The notes under the pieces are model-generated. The model was not told where the DNA came from. It worked only from the letters and a program-made list of their open reading frames with translations, and did not search any database. From contig NZ_LGED01000261.1 in NCBI RefSeq assembly GCF_001280085.1, forward strand, positions 1 to 35,375: DNA of 35,375 nt, read 5' to 3'. The stretch comes from Saccharothrix sp. NRRL B-16348 (GTDB lineage: Bacteria; Actinomycetota; Actinomycetes; Mycobacteriales; Pseudonocardiaceae). Positions within the stretch are counted from its first letter, which is position 1; each line of letters begins with the position of its first letter. The translations under genes were made by a program, and so were the position numbers. Shown here piece after piece: positions 1 through 7,747 of the stretch.

Positions 1-140
1 AGGCCCGATTTGACATGGGTTCGGGTGCTTTAGGCTGGTCGAAGCCGGCAGGCCTGGCGGGACCCTTTACCCCGCCGGGCCTGCCGGCTTTGGCCTGCCT
101 GGAGTGCCCGTAAGGGCCCCATGTCAAATCGAGCCGGGCT
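1..140. repeat. Long imperfect hairpin, possible bidirectional terminator or MITE-like repeat
   Basis: Almost the whole segment folds on itself. Outer arms 7-19 and 118-130 are perfect 13-bp complements. Middle stretches 22-41 and 91-110 pair nearly continuously with several G-U pairs. Inner arms 42-61 and 71-90 pair over 20 bp with one G-U around a 9-nt loop (62-70). Partial pairing may continue outward from 1-6 to about 140. It lies just beyond the stop of the minus-strand gene ending at 163, so it could end that transcript and one from outside the window. Its length is greater than a usual terminator, so a palindromic mobile repeat is an alternative. No T-run follows. Confidence 0.6.
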
Positions 141-162
141 CAACCACCGAGCCGCACCCGCA

Positions 163-555
163 CTACCCCCGCGCCTCCACCCACCCCTCCACCCGCTCCC
201 TCAACCCCTCATCCCGCACCTGCCCCACAACATCCCGAACCGCCCGCGCCACCAACTTCTCGTACCGCCCGGATAGTCCTTCCCCCTCAGCCATCACATC
301 CGCCGCCAACACATCGGGATCCGCCGCCCAAGCCCCCAACGACCGCACCACCCGAGCCCGCAACGCGAACCGATCCGCCACCGCCCGCGCCCGCCGCACC
401 CCACTCCGCTCCCCACCGTGCGACGCCGCCAACGCCACCGCCGCCCAAGCCAACCGATTCACCGCGGCCCGGTCCTCGTCGTACACCCGCCCCTGCGCGA
501 GCACCCTCACCCACTCCCAATCATTGGCGTCACCCACCACACCCACACTCCTCAT
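163..555 (-). CDS. Unknown protein coupled to the ArsR regulator
   Basis: This 130-residue protein belongs to no family I recognise. It is Ala/Arg/Val-rich and predicted largely helical, with no membrane segment or signal peptide; WEWVRVLAQGRVYDEDRAAVN near the start is its most distinctive part. Its ATG (553-555) overlaps the TGA of the ArsR gene by 4 nt (ATGA), which implies translational coupling and supports it as a real gene. It is probably expressed from the promoter in front of arsR and may therefore be controlled by it. No function is assigned. Confidence 0.7.
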   Translation of the reverse strand: MRSVGVVGDANDWEWVRVLAQGRVYDEDRAAVNRLAWAAVALAASHGGERSGVRRARAVADRFALRARVVRSLGAWAADPDVLAADVMAEGEGLSGRYEKLVARAVRDVVGQVRDEGLRERVEGWVEARG

Positions 556-860
556 CTCTCCGCCGCCAACACACCATCAAGCAACCCCGGGAACAGCGCA
601 TCCAGATCGTCCCGGCGCAACGTGCTGATCCGCGAAGTCCCCTGCGGTCGAACGCGCACCACACCCGCCTCCCGCAACGTCCGCACGTGGTGGGTCAGGG
701 TCGACGCCGTCACCCCCAACGGCAGCACCCCACACGAAAGCCCCTCCTCGTGCCTCGCCAACGCGCGCACGATCTGCAGTCGCACCGGATCGGCCAACGC
801 GTGCAGCACCGACGCTATCCGGATCTCGTCCCGCTCCGGGTGGGCGAGCAAGGTGGTCAT
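552..860 (-). CDS. ArsR-family winged-helix transcriptional regulator
   Basis: A 102-residue DNA-binding repressor. The ArsR-type core is clear: ALADPVRLQIVRALARHE (helix 1-2 region), then the recognition helix region GVTASTLTHHVRTLREAGVV and a beta-wing (VRPQGTSRISTLRRDDL). No CxC metal site is visible, so the inducer is not obviously a metal. I chose the ATG at 860: a TAGTAT -10 element (868-873, minus) ends 7 nt before it, which fits a leaderless transcript. An in-frame ATG at 869 sits inside that hexamer, and longer extensions run into the divergent gene. It is divergent from the MFS transporter and probably represses both directions through the palindrome between them. Confidence 0.88.
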   Translation of the reverse strand: MTTLLAHPERDEIRIASVLHALADPVRLQIVRALARHEEGLSCGVLPLGVTASTLTHHVRTLREAGVVRVRPQGTSRISTLRRDDLDALFPGLLDGVLAAER

Positions 861-867
861 AACGCCC

Positions 868-911
868 ATACTACGAGACCCATCGAAGTTCGATGAACGC
901 CGTAGTACGAT
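868..911. promoter_or_regulatory. Nested palindromic operator with divergent -10 elements
   Basis: Two inverted repeats share one centre at 888. The inner arms are CATCGAA (881-887) and TTCGATG (889-895) around a single G. The outer arms are TACTACG (869-875) and CGTAGTA (901-907), each 5 nt from the inner arm. The minus-strand -10 TAGTAT (868-873) for arsR and a plus-strand TACGAT (906-911) for the transporter overlap the two outer arms. A bound ArsR-type dimer would thus block both promoters. A further CATCGAA occurs at 915-921. Confidence 0.75.
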
Positions 912-946
912 CCCCATCGAAACTTCACTCGACCGGGGGAGCGCAC

Positions 947-2176
947 ATGTCGGCACGTACCTACCTACTCGCTGCCGGGGCGTTCGCCATCGGCACGAGC
1001 GGGTACATCGTCTCCGGCGTGCTGCCGGCCGTGAGCGAGGAACTGGACGTCTCACACGCCACCGCGGGTCAGCTCCTCACCGCGTTCGCCATCGCCTACG
1101 CGATCTCGTCACCGCTGCTCGCCGCTCTCACCGGCCGGTGGGAACGCCGCACGCTCCTGGTCGTCGCCCTCGGCGTGGCCGCCTTCGGGAACCTCCTCGC
1201 CGCCCTCGCCCCGAACTACCCGCTGCTCTTGGTCGCCCGCGTGATCAGCGCCCTCGGTGCGGCCGTCTACACACCCGCCGCGACTCTCGTCGCCACCGTC
1301 CTGAGCCCGCCGGAACACCGCGGCCGAGCCGTCGCACTGGTCTTCGGCGGCCTGACGTTCTCCCTGGTCCTCGGCGTGCCGGCGGGCAACCTGCTCGGCG
1401 GGCCCCTCGGCTACCAGGGCGTGTTCGCGCTGATCGCGGCCGTCTCGGTCCTCGCCGCGATCGCCGTGCGCCTCTGGCTGCCGCGCGTCGACGCACCGCC
1501 CGCCGTCGGCCTGCGCCAGCGGTTCGCCCCCGCCGCCGACCGCCGCGTGCTGATGGTCCTCGGCCTGACCGTGCTCGCGTGCCTGGCCGTGTTCAGCGTC
1601 TTCAACTACATCGCGCCCCTGCTGGGCGAGACCGCGAACGTGGAGGGCGCCACGATCGGCATCCTGCTGGTCGCCTACGGCCTCGGCTCCGTGCTCGGCA
1701 ACTGGGCCGCCGGGCGTCTCACGGACCGCTTCGACACCCGCAAGCTGCTGGTCGTCCTCTTCAGCTGCTTCACCGTCGTGCTGGCGACGTTGCCCCTCAC
1801 CACCACCACCCCGGTGTCAGCCGCCGTCGCGCTCTTCGTCTGGGGCGCGCTCACCTGGTCCGCGAACCCGCCCATCCAGAGCTGGCTGATCGAACTCGCG
1901 CCCGCCAACAGCGGCCTGCTGCTGTCGCTCAACGCCTCCGCGATCTACCTCGGCGTCGGCCTCTCGGGCGTGCTCGGCGGCCTGGTGATCAGCTGGGTGG
2001 GCCTGCTCCCGCTGGCGCCGATCGCCGCGCTCCTCGCCCTCACGGCGCTCGTGATGCTGATCTTCGCGCTCAAGCCGCAAACCCCTCCGGCCGACCCTCG
2101 AAGCCCTCAGGACCCTCAGGACCCGAACGCGCTGGTGGTGACCACGCCGACCCCCGGCTCGCTCGCCAAGCAGTGA
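947..2176 (+). CDS. MFS transporter, DHA1-like drug exporter type
   Basis: A 409-residue integral membrane protein with about 12 hydrophobic helices in two six-helix halves. It resembles drug:proton antiporters of the AraJ/Cmx (chloramphenicol-resistance) type. Helix 1 begins at once (YLLAAGAFAIGTSGYIVSG). The loop 2-3 signature of the superfamily appears as ALTGRWERRTLL, and its second-half counterpart as AGRLTDRFDTRKLL. The ATG at 947 follows a good ribosome site (GGGGGA, 935-940). The divergent ArsR gene and shared palindrome indicate inducible export, but the substrate cannot be read from sequence. The 3' end overlaps the convergent kinase gene by 61 bp. Confidence 0.88.
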   Translation: MSARTYLLAAGAFAIGTSGYIVSGVLPAVSEELDVSHATAGQLLTAFAIAYAISSPLLAALTGRWERRTLLVVALGVAAFGNLLAALAPNYPLLLVARVISALGAAVYTPAATLVATVLSPPEHRGRAVALVFGGLTFSLVLGVPAGNLLGGPLGYQGVFALIAAVSVLAAIAVRLWLPRVDAPPAVGLRQRFAPAADRRVLMVLGLTVLACLAVFSVFNYIAPLLGETANVEGATIGILLVAYGLGSVLGNWAAGRLTDRFDTRKLLVVLFSCFTVVLATLPLTTTTPVSAAVALFVWGALTWSANPPIQSWLIELAPANSGLLLSLNASAIYLGVGLSGVLGGLVISWVGLLPLAPIAALLALTALVMLIFALKPQTPPADPRSPQDPQDPNALVVTTPTPGSLAKQ

Positions 2177-3711
2177 AAGTAGTTCCGGTCGCCGTCCGCG
2201 AACGCCACGGCGGTGATCTGCCACGTCGTCGTGTCCACGGTCGGGCGGGTGTTGGCCTTCATGGCCTCCGCCGTGCAGACGTCGACGACCTCCGGGGCCT
2301 TCAGCAGGGCGTCGCTGCCCACGTTGGGGATCGCGCCGGACAGCCAGCCACCGGCGAACGCCTCCCAGAAGTGCTCGACCGAGCAGTCTCCGGCACGTCG
2401 TGCGGTGGCCGGTTGCCCGCCCACGTTGTTGATGCCGTGGTAGCAGGTGGGTTCGGCGACGCAGTAACCCGTGTCGCAGTCCTCCAACGCGGGCGGCGCC
2501 ACCGCGGCACCCTGCCCGGCGGTGGACGTGGAGGACGAGGTGGTCTTGGTGTCCTGGTTGTGCGTCGCCCACCACCAGGTGCCGACCGCGACAGCCGTCG
2601 CGAGCACCGCCGCGCCGATCACCAGCGCCCACGGCTTCTTGGTGGGCGGGCGCGCGTAGGAGGCGTTGTACAGGGGACGGGGGTCCTGCGGGGCTGCCTG
2701 GACCTGGTTCCTCGGAACCTGACCACCGGGCACTTGACCACCGGGCACCTGACCGCCGAAGCCCTGACCACCGGGCACCGGACCACTAAGCACCTGACCA
2801 CTGGGCACCGGACTACCGAAGCCCTGACCGCTGGGCACCGGACCGCTGAAGCCTGGACTGCCGAAACCCTGGCCGCCGCCCTGACTGCTGCCCTGACTGC
2901 TGCCTTGACTGCCGGGAACCTCGCTCAACTCCTGCCCCAGCCGAACCGCGCTCGGCGTGCGGTGAGCCACGTCCGGGTGCAACGCGCGCACCAACGTCTC
3001 GTGCAGGTCCCGCGGCACACCGGGCACCGGCGGCACGGGTGAGCGCAGCACCTCGCCGAGGTGGTCGAACGACTCGACCGGCCACGGCACCGGACGCGGT
3101 GGCTTGCCCGCCAGCAGGTCGTACAACGTCGCCGCCAGCGCGTAGACGTCCGCCGCCGGCGTCGGCTGGGCCATCGCGAACGCCTCCGGCGGCGCGTAGC
3201 TGGGGCTCAACGCGTCCCGCGTCACCGTGCTCGACCCCTCGGCGTCGAGCAGCGCCGCCAACCCGAAATCGGCCAGCTTCGCCGTGCCGTACCGGTCGAG
3301 CAGGATGTTGCCGGGCTTGATGTCGCGGTGCAGCACGCCTTCCGCGTGGGCGGCGGCCAACGCGTCCGCCAACTGCACGCCGAGCCGCCGTACCCGGTCG
3401 GCGCTCAACGGGCCCTCGCGCCGGACGAGGTCGGCCAGCGAGCCGCCCGTGCACAGCTCCATGACCAGGTAGGGGGTGCCCTGCGGGGTGAAGTTGGCGT
3501 CGTGCACCGAGACGACGTGCGGGTGGCCGGACAACCGGGCGGCGGCGTGCGCCTCGCGCAGGAACCGCCGCCGGTCGCGTTCGGTCCGCAGCACCCGGTC
3601 GTCGACCTTGACCGCGACCTCGCGGTTCAACTGGACCTGGCGGGCTCGGTAGACGGTGGCGAAACCACCCTGGCCCAGCGGCGTGAGATCGGTCAGACCA
3701 GGCAACTCCAC
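2116..3711 (-). CDS. Membrane-anchored Ser/Thr protein kinase (PknB-like)
   Basis: A 531-residue transmembrane kinase. Residues 1-265 form a Hanks-type catalytic domain: glycine loop GQGGFATV (13-20), Lys35 in AVKV, Glu53, catalytic HRD at 128-130, DFG at 148-150, and an activation segment with several Ser/Thr ending in PPE rather than APE. Residues about 267-340 are a Gly/Gln/Pro/Ser repeat linker. One membrane helix lies at 361-381. The extracellular part (about 385-531) has seven cysteines and recalls actinobacterial septum-formation sensor domains, without PASTA repeats. The GTG start at 3711 lies 9 nt after the HhH-GPD stop, so the two are probably co-transcribed. Ligand and substrates are unknown. 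Confidence 0.9.
   Translation of the reverse strand: MELPGLTDLTPLGQGGFATVYRARQVQLNREVAVKVDDRVLRTERDRRRFLREAHAAARLSGHPHVVSVHDANFTPQGTPYLVMELCTGGSLADLVRREGPLSADRVRRLGVQLADALAAAHAEGVLHRDIKPGNILLDRYGTAKLADFGLAALLDAEGSSTVTRDALSPSYAPPEAFAMAQPTPAADVYALAATLYDLLAGKPPRPVPWPVESFDHLGEVLRSPVPPVPGVPRDLHETLVRALHPDVAHRTPSAVRLGQELSEVPGSQGSSQGSSQGGGQGFGSPGFSGPVPSGQGFGSPVPSGQVLSGPVPGGQGFGGQVPGGQVPGGQVPRNQVQAAPQDPRPLYNASYARPPTKKPWALVIGAAVLATAVAVGTWWWATHNQDTKTTSSSTSTAGQGAAVAPPALEDCDTGYCVAEPTCYHGINNVGGQPATARRAGDCSVEHFWEAFAGGWLSGAIPNVGSDALLKAPEVVDVCTAEAMKANTRPTVDTTTWQITAVAFADGDRNYFHCLASEPGVGVVTTSAFGS
2713..2893 (-). repeat. In-frame short tandem repeats in the kinase linker
   Basis: Irregular repeats of about 15-18 bp, with cores encoding GGQVP, SGPVP and GQGFGSP, code for the juxtamembrane linker. 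The repeats are degenerate but in frame, so length variation between strains would not break the gene. Confidence 0.7.
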
Positions 3712-3720
3712 GTCGGGACT

Positions 3721-4494
3721 CTAGCCCTTCGCCGCCGCCTTACCCGTGGTTTTCCCGGTCACCGCGGCTTTCCCCTTGACCGCCGCTTTCCCCTTCGCCG
3801 ATGCCTTCACCGCCGTCTTCGCGGCAGCCTTCACCGCCGCCTTCGCCGGGGTCTTCGCCGGAGCTTTCACCGCTGCCTTCGCCGGGGCTTTCACTTCCGC
3901 CGGACCGTCCGCCGGACCGTCCGCCTTCGCCGCATCCGCCTTCGCCGCCTTCTTGAACGCGCGGACCTCGGCCAACGTCTCGGGGCTGGTCACGTCGGCG
4001 ATGGAACGCCGGGAACCTTCCTCCCCGTACGCGCCGGCCGCCTCACGCCACCCGTCCGGCGTCACCCCGCGCTGCTTGCCGAGCAACGCGACGAAGATCC
4101 GGGCCTTCTGGTCGCCGTACCCGGGCAGCGCCTTCAACCGGCGCAGCACTTCCTTGGCGTCCGGCTTGCCGGACTTCCAGATGTTCGCCGCCTTGCCGTT
4201 GTAGTGCTCGATCACGTGCAACGCGAGCGCGTGGACCCGACGCGCCATCGACGCGCCGTACCGGTGGATGGCGGGCGGCTGCACGCACAGCTCCACGAAC
4301 GCCTCCACGTCGGCCTCGGCGATCTTGGTGATGCTGAACCCGTCCATCCGGTCCGCGATCTTCCGCGGCCCCGCGAAGGCGTGCTCCATCGGGAACTGCT
4401 GGTCCAGCAGCAGCCCCACGAGCAGGGCGAACGGGTCGTCGCTCAGCAGCTTGTCGGCGGCCGGGTCACCGGTCAGGCGCAGCTTCTTCGGCAT
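3721..4494 (-). CDS. HhH-GPD-type DNA repair protein with histone-like Lys/Ala tail
   Basis: A 257-residue protein of the actinobacterial HhH-GPD family (TIGR03252 type), related in fold to base-excision glycosylases. The helix-hairpin-helix region is RLKALPGYGDQKARIFVAL at about 119-137. A canonical glycosylase catalytic Asp is not obvious to me, so activity is uncertain. Residues about 181-257 are an AK/PAK/VK repeat tail like those of histone H1 or mycobacterial HupB, probably giving non-specific DNA binding. The ATG at 4494 was chosen because GGGAGG ends directly before the upstream in-frame ATG at 4503 but stands 9 nt from this one. It is the first gene of an operon with the kinase. Confidence 0.85.
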   Translation of the reverse strand: MPKKLRLTGDPAADKLLSDDPFALLVGLLLDQQFPMEHAFAGPRKIADRMDGFSITKIAEADVEAFVELCVQPPAIHRYGASMARRVHALALHVIEHYNGKAANIWKSGKPDAKEVLRRLKALPGYGDQKARIFVALLGKQRGVTPDGWREAAGAYGEEGSRRSIADVTSPETLAEVRAFKKAAKADAAKADGPADGPAEVKAPAKAAVKAPAKTPAKAAVKAAAKTAVKASAKGKAAVKGKAAVTGKTTGKAAAKG

Positions 4495-4567
4495 GGGTGC
4501 CATCCTCCCACCGGGTCCTGCGACTCCACTGGTCGAATGGCCGGTGAGGTCCGCAGGTCGGTCACGG

Positions 4568-4638
4568 TTGCGATGCGGCAGAGCGACGTTCAACATGGCA
4601 CCATGTTCAACGAGAATGAACAAGGCCAAATTTTGAAC
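4568..4638 (+). promoter_or_regulatory. Leaderless promoter and symmetric four-half-site operator of the AbiE-like pair
   Basis: TTGCGA (4568-4573), a 17-nt spacer, CAACAT (4591-4596) and 6 nt to the ATG at 4603 make a plausible leaderless promoter. Four half-sites surround it: GTTCA at 4588-4592 and 4605-4609, TGAAC at 4617-4621 and 4634-4638. Each pair is 17 bp apart and all are mirror-symmetric about 4613. A separate palindrome (AACATGG, 2 nt, CCATGTT; 4592-4607) overlaps the start. Autoregulation by the antitoxin is the natural inference. Confidence 0.6.
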
Positions 4639-5655
4639 AAGCACGGCCCGTGGGCCCCGTTCGAAGACCTGCTGCGGCAGCTCGGCCTTCACGTCGTCGT
4701 GCGGTCGTCCGACCCCGGTGCGGACGGAGGGGCCGATGTGTTGGCCGAGGTCAGCAGGGGTTCTGGGGCGAGCCAGACGTACGTCGTACAAGCCAAGCGA
4801 CATGTGCCACCCGAACTTGCGACCGCACTCCACCACCCCCACGCCTCGCTGCCGACCCTCGTCTTCGCGCACTCGATCACCGAGCGGGCTGCGGAACTGC
4901 TCCGTGAGCGAGCGATCGACTACATCGACGCCGCCGGCAACGCGCACATCGCGTGGAACGACGTTCTCATCGACGTCCGTGGTCGCCGCAAGGCTGTTCA
5001 GCGGCCGGAAGCGCCTTCGTCGCGGGGTAGCAAGGCGTTCAGTCGCGCGGGGCTTCAAGTCGTGTTGGTCCTGCTCAGTTGGCCGCACATGGCCGGAGAG
5101 CCGCTGCGACGGCTCGCAAGGGCCAGTGCGGTTTCCTTGGGCACGGCCAAAGCTGTTGTCGATGACTTGTCCAAGGTGGGTTACCTGTACGACGTGCGGG
5201 GTGTTCGTAGGCTGGCACGGGCAGGGGAGTTGCTCAGCCGGTGGTCGGAGGCGTATTCGACTACGCTCTCGCCCTCGCTCTTCCTCGATGGGTTCTCGGT
5301 CGAGGACATGTCGTGGTGGTCGAGGGCGAAGGAAGAACTGGCGGGGTCGAACGTCCAGCTTGGTGGCGAGGTTGCGGCGACTCTCATCGACTCGCATCTC
5401 GTCCCTGCGACTCTTACCTTGTACGCCGACGAGGTGCCGCGCGCACTCGTCCGCCGGCACCGAATGTTGCCTGCCGGCAAGGATGGGAATGTCCAATTTC
5501 GCCGACGTTTCTGGCAGGTGGAGGACGAGGGCTGGGCCGTGCCGTCCGTGCTGACCTACGCCGACCTCTTGGCGTCCGGTGACCCCCGGCAGCGTGAACA
5601 CGCAGACAGGATCAGGCGCGGTGACGATCGACTTGCGGAACTCGACCGACTTTGA
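4603..5655 (+). CDS. AbiEi-family type IV antitoxin-like regulator
   Basis: A 350-residue protein matching the AbiEi_2 style of type IV antitoxin. Residues about 20-130 form an alpha/beta domain with YVVQAKRHVPPE and the recognisable AIDYIDAAGNAHI stretch (105-116). Residues about 140-215 look like a winged helix (LRRLARASAVSLGTAKAVVDDLSKVGYLYDV in two short halves), followed by a C-terminal alpha/beta region. In known AbiE systems this protein represses its own promoter and neutralises the nucleotidyltransferase toxin. The ATG at 4603 is preceded by a leaderless-type promoter and no Shine-Dalgarno. The gene overlaps the next by 35 bp, giving the expected antitoxin-toxin order. Confidence 0.78.
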   Translation: MFNENEQGQILNKHGPWAPFEDLLRQLGLHVVVRSSDPGADGGADVLAEVSRGSGASQTYVVQAKRHVPPELATALHHPHASLPTLVFAHSITERAAELLRERAIDYIDAAGNAHIAWNDVLIDVRGRRKAVQRPEAPSSRGSKAFSRAGLQVVLVLLSWPHMAGEPLRRLARASAVSLGTAKAVVDDLSKVGYLYDVRGVRRLARAGELLSRWSEAYSTTLSPSLFLDGFSVEDMSWWSRAKEELAGSNVQLGGEVAATLIDSHLVPATLTLYADEVPRALVRRHRMLPAGKDGNVQFRRRFWQVEDEGWAVPSVLTYADLLASGDPRQREHADRIRRGDDRLAELDRL

Positions 5656-6442
5656 GGTCCTGCGCGCCGCGAAGGTCCTGGCCCGCATCGCCGAAGTGGC
5701 GCGTGGGGTTGGTGTCGATTTCCTGGTCGTAGGGGCGATGGCTCGTACGATCATCTCGGTCGGGCTGCTGGGTACCGTTCCCGAACGGCGGACCAAGGAC
5801 ATCGACATCGCCACCGAGGTCGGCTCCTGGGAGGACTTCGAACGCTTGGCGAAGAGGTTTGATGAGCGCAAGGGGACGCACAAGTTCGTCATCGCGGGCA
5901 CCGAGGTCGATGTGGTCCCTTATGGTGGTGTCGAGCGGGCGGATCGGACGATCTTGTGGCCTGACGATCACCAGATGAACGTCCTCGGTCTGCGCGAAGC
6001 CGTAGATTCAGCGGTGACCGTGCTCATGCCGGACGGGGTCACGGTTCAAGTTCCTTCGATTCCGGCGCTTGCTCTTCTGAAGCTGTTCGCGTGGCGCGAT
6101 CGCCATCGCGTCGACACGCGCGATGCCATCGATCTGGTGGTGATCATCAACTGGTACTCGTCCGGGCACTACTGGGATCGGCTCTACGACGAGGAATTCG
6201 ACATCCTTGAACGGTTCGGCCACGACCCGCGCGTCGCGGGTGCCGCGCTCTTGGGCAGGCACATGTCGGACCTGCTCGGTGACCAGGCCGTTGCCGTGCT
6301 GGTCGACGTCGTCGACAACGAGGACCTCATGGGAAGACTCGCACGGGACATGGCCGCGGTCAGAGCGGCTGAACTGGTCACGGCGATGGGCGACGGGATC
6401 CGGGATGCCGTCGCTGAACGACGGTCGCCAGAGCGTCGGTGA
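5621..6442 (+). CDS. AbiEii-like nucleotidyltransferase, probable toxin
   Basis: A 273-residue protein with a nucleotidyltransferase fold: FLVVGAMARTI (34-44), then RRTKDIDIATEVG with metal-binding DxD (Asp60/Asp62), and a third acidic element at EVDVVPYGG. A helical C-terminal half containing LLKLFAWRDRHRVDTRDAIDL is typical of AbiEii/AbiGii-type proteins. Toxins of this family transfer nucleotides to a cellular target such as tRNA; the target here is unknown. I prefer the GTG at 5621, with AGGA about 9 nt upstream; in-frame GTGs at 5579 and 5594 would lengthen it. It overlaps the antitoxin gene and ends 22 nt from a convergent gene. Confidence 0.75.
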   Translation: MTIDLRNSTDFEVLRAAKVLARIAEVARGVGVDFLVVGAMARTIISVGLLGTVPERRTKDIDIATEVGSWEDFERLAKRFDERKGTHKFVIAGTEVDVVPYGGVERADRTILWPDDHQMNVLGLREAVDSAVTVLMPDGVTVQVPSIPALALLKLFAWRDRHRVDTRDAIDLVVIINWYSSGHYWDRLYDEEFDILERFGHDPRVAGAALLGRHMSDLLGDQAVAVLVDVVDNEDLMGRLARDMAAVRAAELVTAMGDGIRDAVAERRSPERR

Positions 6443-6464
6443 CCGCGCACGGAACTCCGCGACT

Positions 6465-7643
6465 TCACTTGTCGAACTCCGGGATCAGTTCGCCCACCAG
6501 CCGCAGGCTCTGCATGACGTCCTCGTGCTTCAGGCTGCCGACCTGGTGGAAGGCCATCAAGCGGTCGATGCCCATGTCGGCGTAGACGCGCAGCTTCTGC
6601 CGGCACGTGTCCGGGCTGCCGACGATCAGCGAGTCCTGCTCGTTCAGCGCCTCGAAGATCTCCTCCGGCGCCACGTCGTCGCCCTGCAGGACCCGGCCGA
6701 TCACCACCTGGGCGCGGTTCGGTCCGGTGGCCGCGGCGGCCTCCGCTCGCAGGAAGTCGCCGGTCAGGCCGCCGCCGGACGGGTCGTTCAGCAGTTCTTC
6801 CTGACGCCGCACGGTCTCGACGAACGTGTCCGCCGCCTCGAAGAACGTCAACGCCTTGACCGTGTACCAGGCCGCCGCGGCCACCGCGCCGTTCCGGATC
6901 GCCTGCTCGTCGGTCTCCGCGCAGTGCACGAACGTGAAGAACGCGACCTGGTTGTTGACGTACGAGCCGACCGGTGACGCGCACGCCTCGGCCGCCGCCC
7001 GGTACAGCCCCACCATCCGGCGCACCCGTTCGACGGACTCCCAGATCGTCGTGCCGAGCACGCCGACGCCCCGCCGCCCGGCCTCCTCGAACGACGCCGG
7101 GCTCGCCGCCGCCTGCCACAGCGGCGGGTGGGGCTGTTGCAGCGGCTTGGGCACGATCGGCACGTCGCGGATCTCGAAGTCCTCGCTGGAGTGCGAGAAG
7201 CGCTCCGACGTCCACATCCGCGGGATCATCTCGAACGCCTGCTGCGTCTGCCGCCGCACGTCCGCCGGGTCGACGCCGAACAGCCGCCACTCCGGCGCGG
7301 TGGACCTGGTGAGGCCGAACTCAAGCCGCCCGCCGCTCAGGTGGTCGAGCATGGCGGCGCGTTCGGCTGCTCTGATCGGGTGGTTGAACCGCGCCGGCGC
7401 GAGCACCGCGGCGTGCCCCAGCCTCATCCGCGACGTCTGCTGCGAGATCGCGGCCAGCAGCAGCTCCGGCGCGGACGACAGGCTGAACTCGTCGGCGCCG
7501 TGGTGCTCGACCTGCCACCAGCAGCCGTAGCCGAGCTCGTCCGCCAGCCTCGCCTGCGCCAACGCCTCCGTGATCCGCGCGTGCTGGTGACCTTCCTGCC
7601 ACGGGCGCGGGTCCTGGATCTCGTTGAAGACGTCGATCTTCAC
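6465..7643 (-). CDS. LLM-class flavin-dependent oxidoreductase
   Basis: A 392-residue luciferase-like (TIM-barrel) enzyme. Family features are WWQVEHHGADEFSLSSAPELLLA near residues 42-64, RLGHAAVLAPARFNHPIRAAER, and LSGGRLEFGLTRS, the substrate/flavin pocket strand. The C-terminal DSLIVGSPDTCRQKLRVYADMGIDRLM is also typical. Such enzymes use reduced FMN, or in some subfamilies F420, to oxidise diverse small molecules; the substrate is not predictable. The GTG at 7643 is preceded by GGGAGG at about 9 nt. It lies downstream of the J-domain gene on the same strand but about 100 nt away, so shared transcription is uncertain. Confidence 0.9.
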   Translation of the reverse strand: MKIDVFNEIQDPRPWQEGHQHARITEALAQARLADELGYGCWWQVEHHGADEFSLSSAPELLLAAISQQTSRMRLGHAAVLAPARFNHPIRAAERAAMLDHLSGGRLEFGLTRSTAPEWRLFGVDPADVRRQTQQAFEMIPRMWTSERFSHSSEDFEIRDVPIVPKPLQQPHPPLWQAAASPASFEEAGRRGVGVLGTTIWESVERVRRMVGLYRAAAEACASPVGSYVNNQVAFFTFVHCAETDEQAIRNGAVAAAAWYTVKALTFFEAADTFVETVRRQEELLNDPSGGGLTGDFLRAEAAAATGPNRAQVVIGRVLQGDDVAPEEIFEALNEQDSLIVGSPDTCRQKLRVYADMGIDRLMAFHQVGSLKHEDVMQSLRLVGELIPEFDK

Positions 7644-7709
7644 AGCCCGACTCCTCCCGTGGGTCGGCCGAAACGTAGCCCGCGGACGCCCGCCGCGACA
7701 TGCGCCATT

Positions 7710-7726
7710 CGGTTGACCGCCAACCG
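7710..7726 (-). terminator. Weak stem-loop after the J-domain gene
   Basis: A 6-bp stem, CGGTTG (7710-7715) with CAACCG (7721-7726), and a 5-nt loop lies 22 nt beyond the stop of the J-domain gene. It is short and lacks a T-run, so it is a low-confidence terminator. Confidence 0.25.
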
Positions 7727-7747
7727 GTTCTCACCGGAGCGGGAGGT

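Noticed and set aside
860..1055. N-terminal extension of ArsR to 1055
   Set aside because: It would overlap the divergent exporter and its ribosome site; the extension is Arg/Pro-rich without ArsR similarity.
418..3042. Plus-strand open frame of 874 codons across the MFS gene and the kinase
   Set aside because: It is antisense or out of frame to well-supported genes and has Arg/Pro-rich composition typical of shadow frames in GC-rich DNA.
4603..6442. Restriction-modification or other island around the AbiE-like pair
   Set aside because: Neighbours are ordinary chromosomal genes, with no integrase, tRNA junction or direct repeats.
6465..7643. Functional link of the luciferase-like enzyme to F420 because fbiC is in the window
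   Set aside because: The genes are 9 kb apart, and no F420-specific feature is evident; FMN use is as likely.
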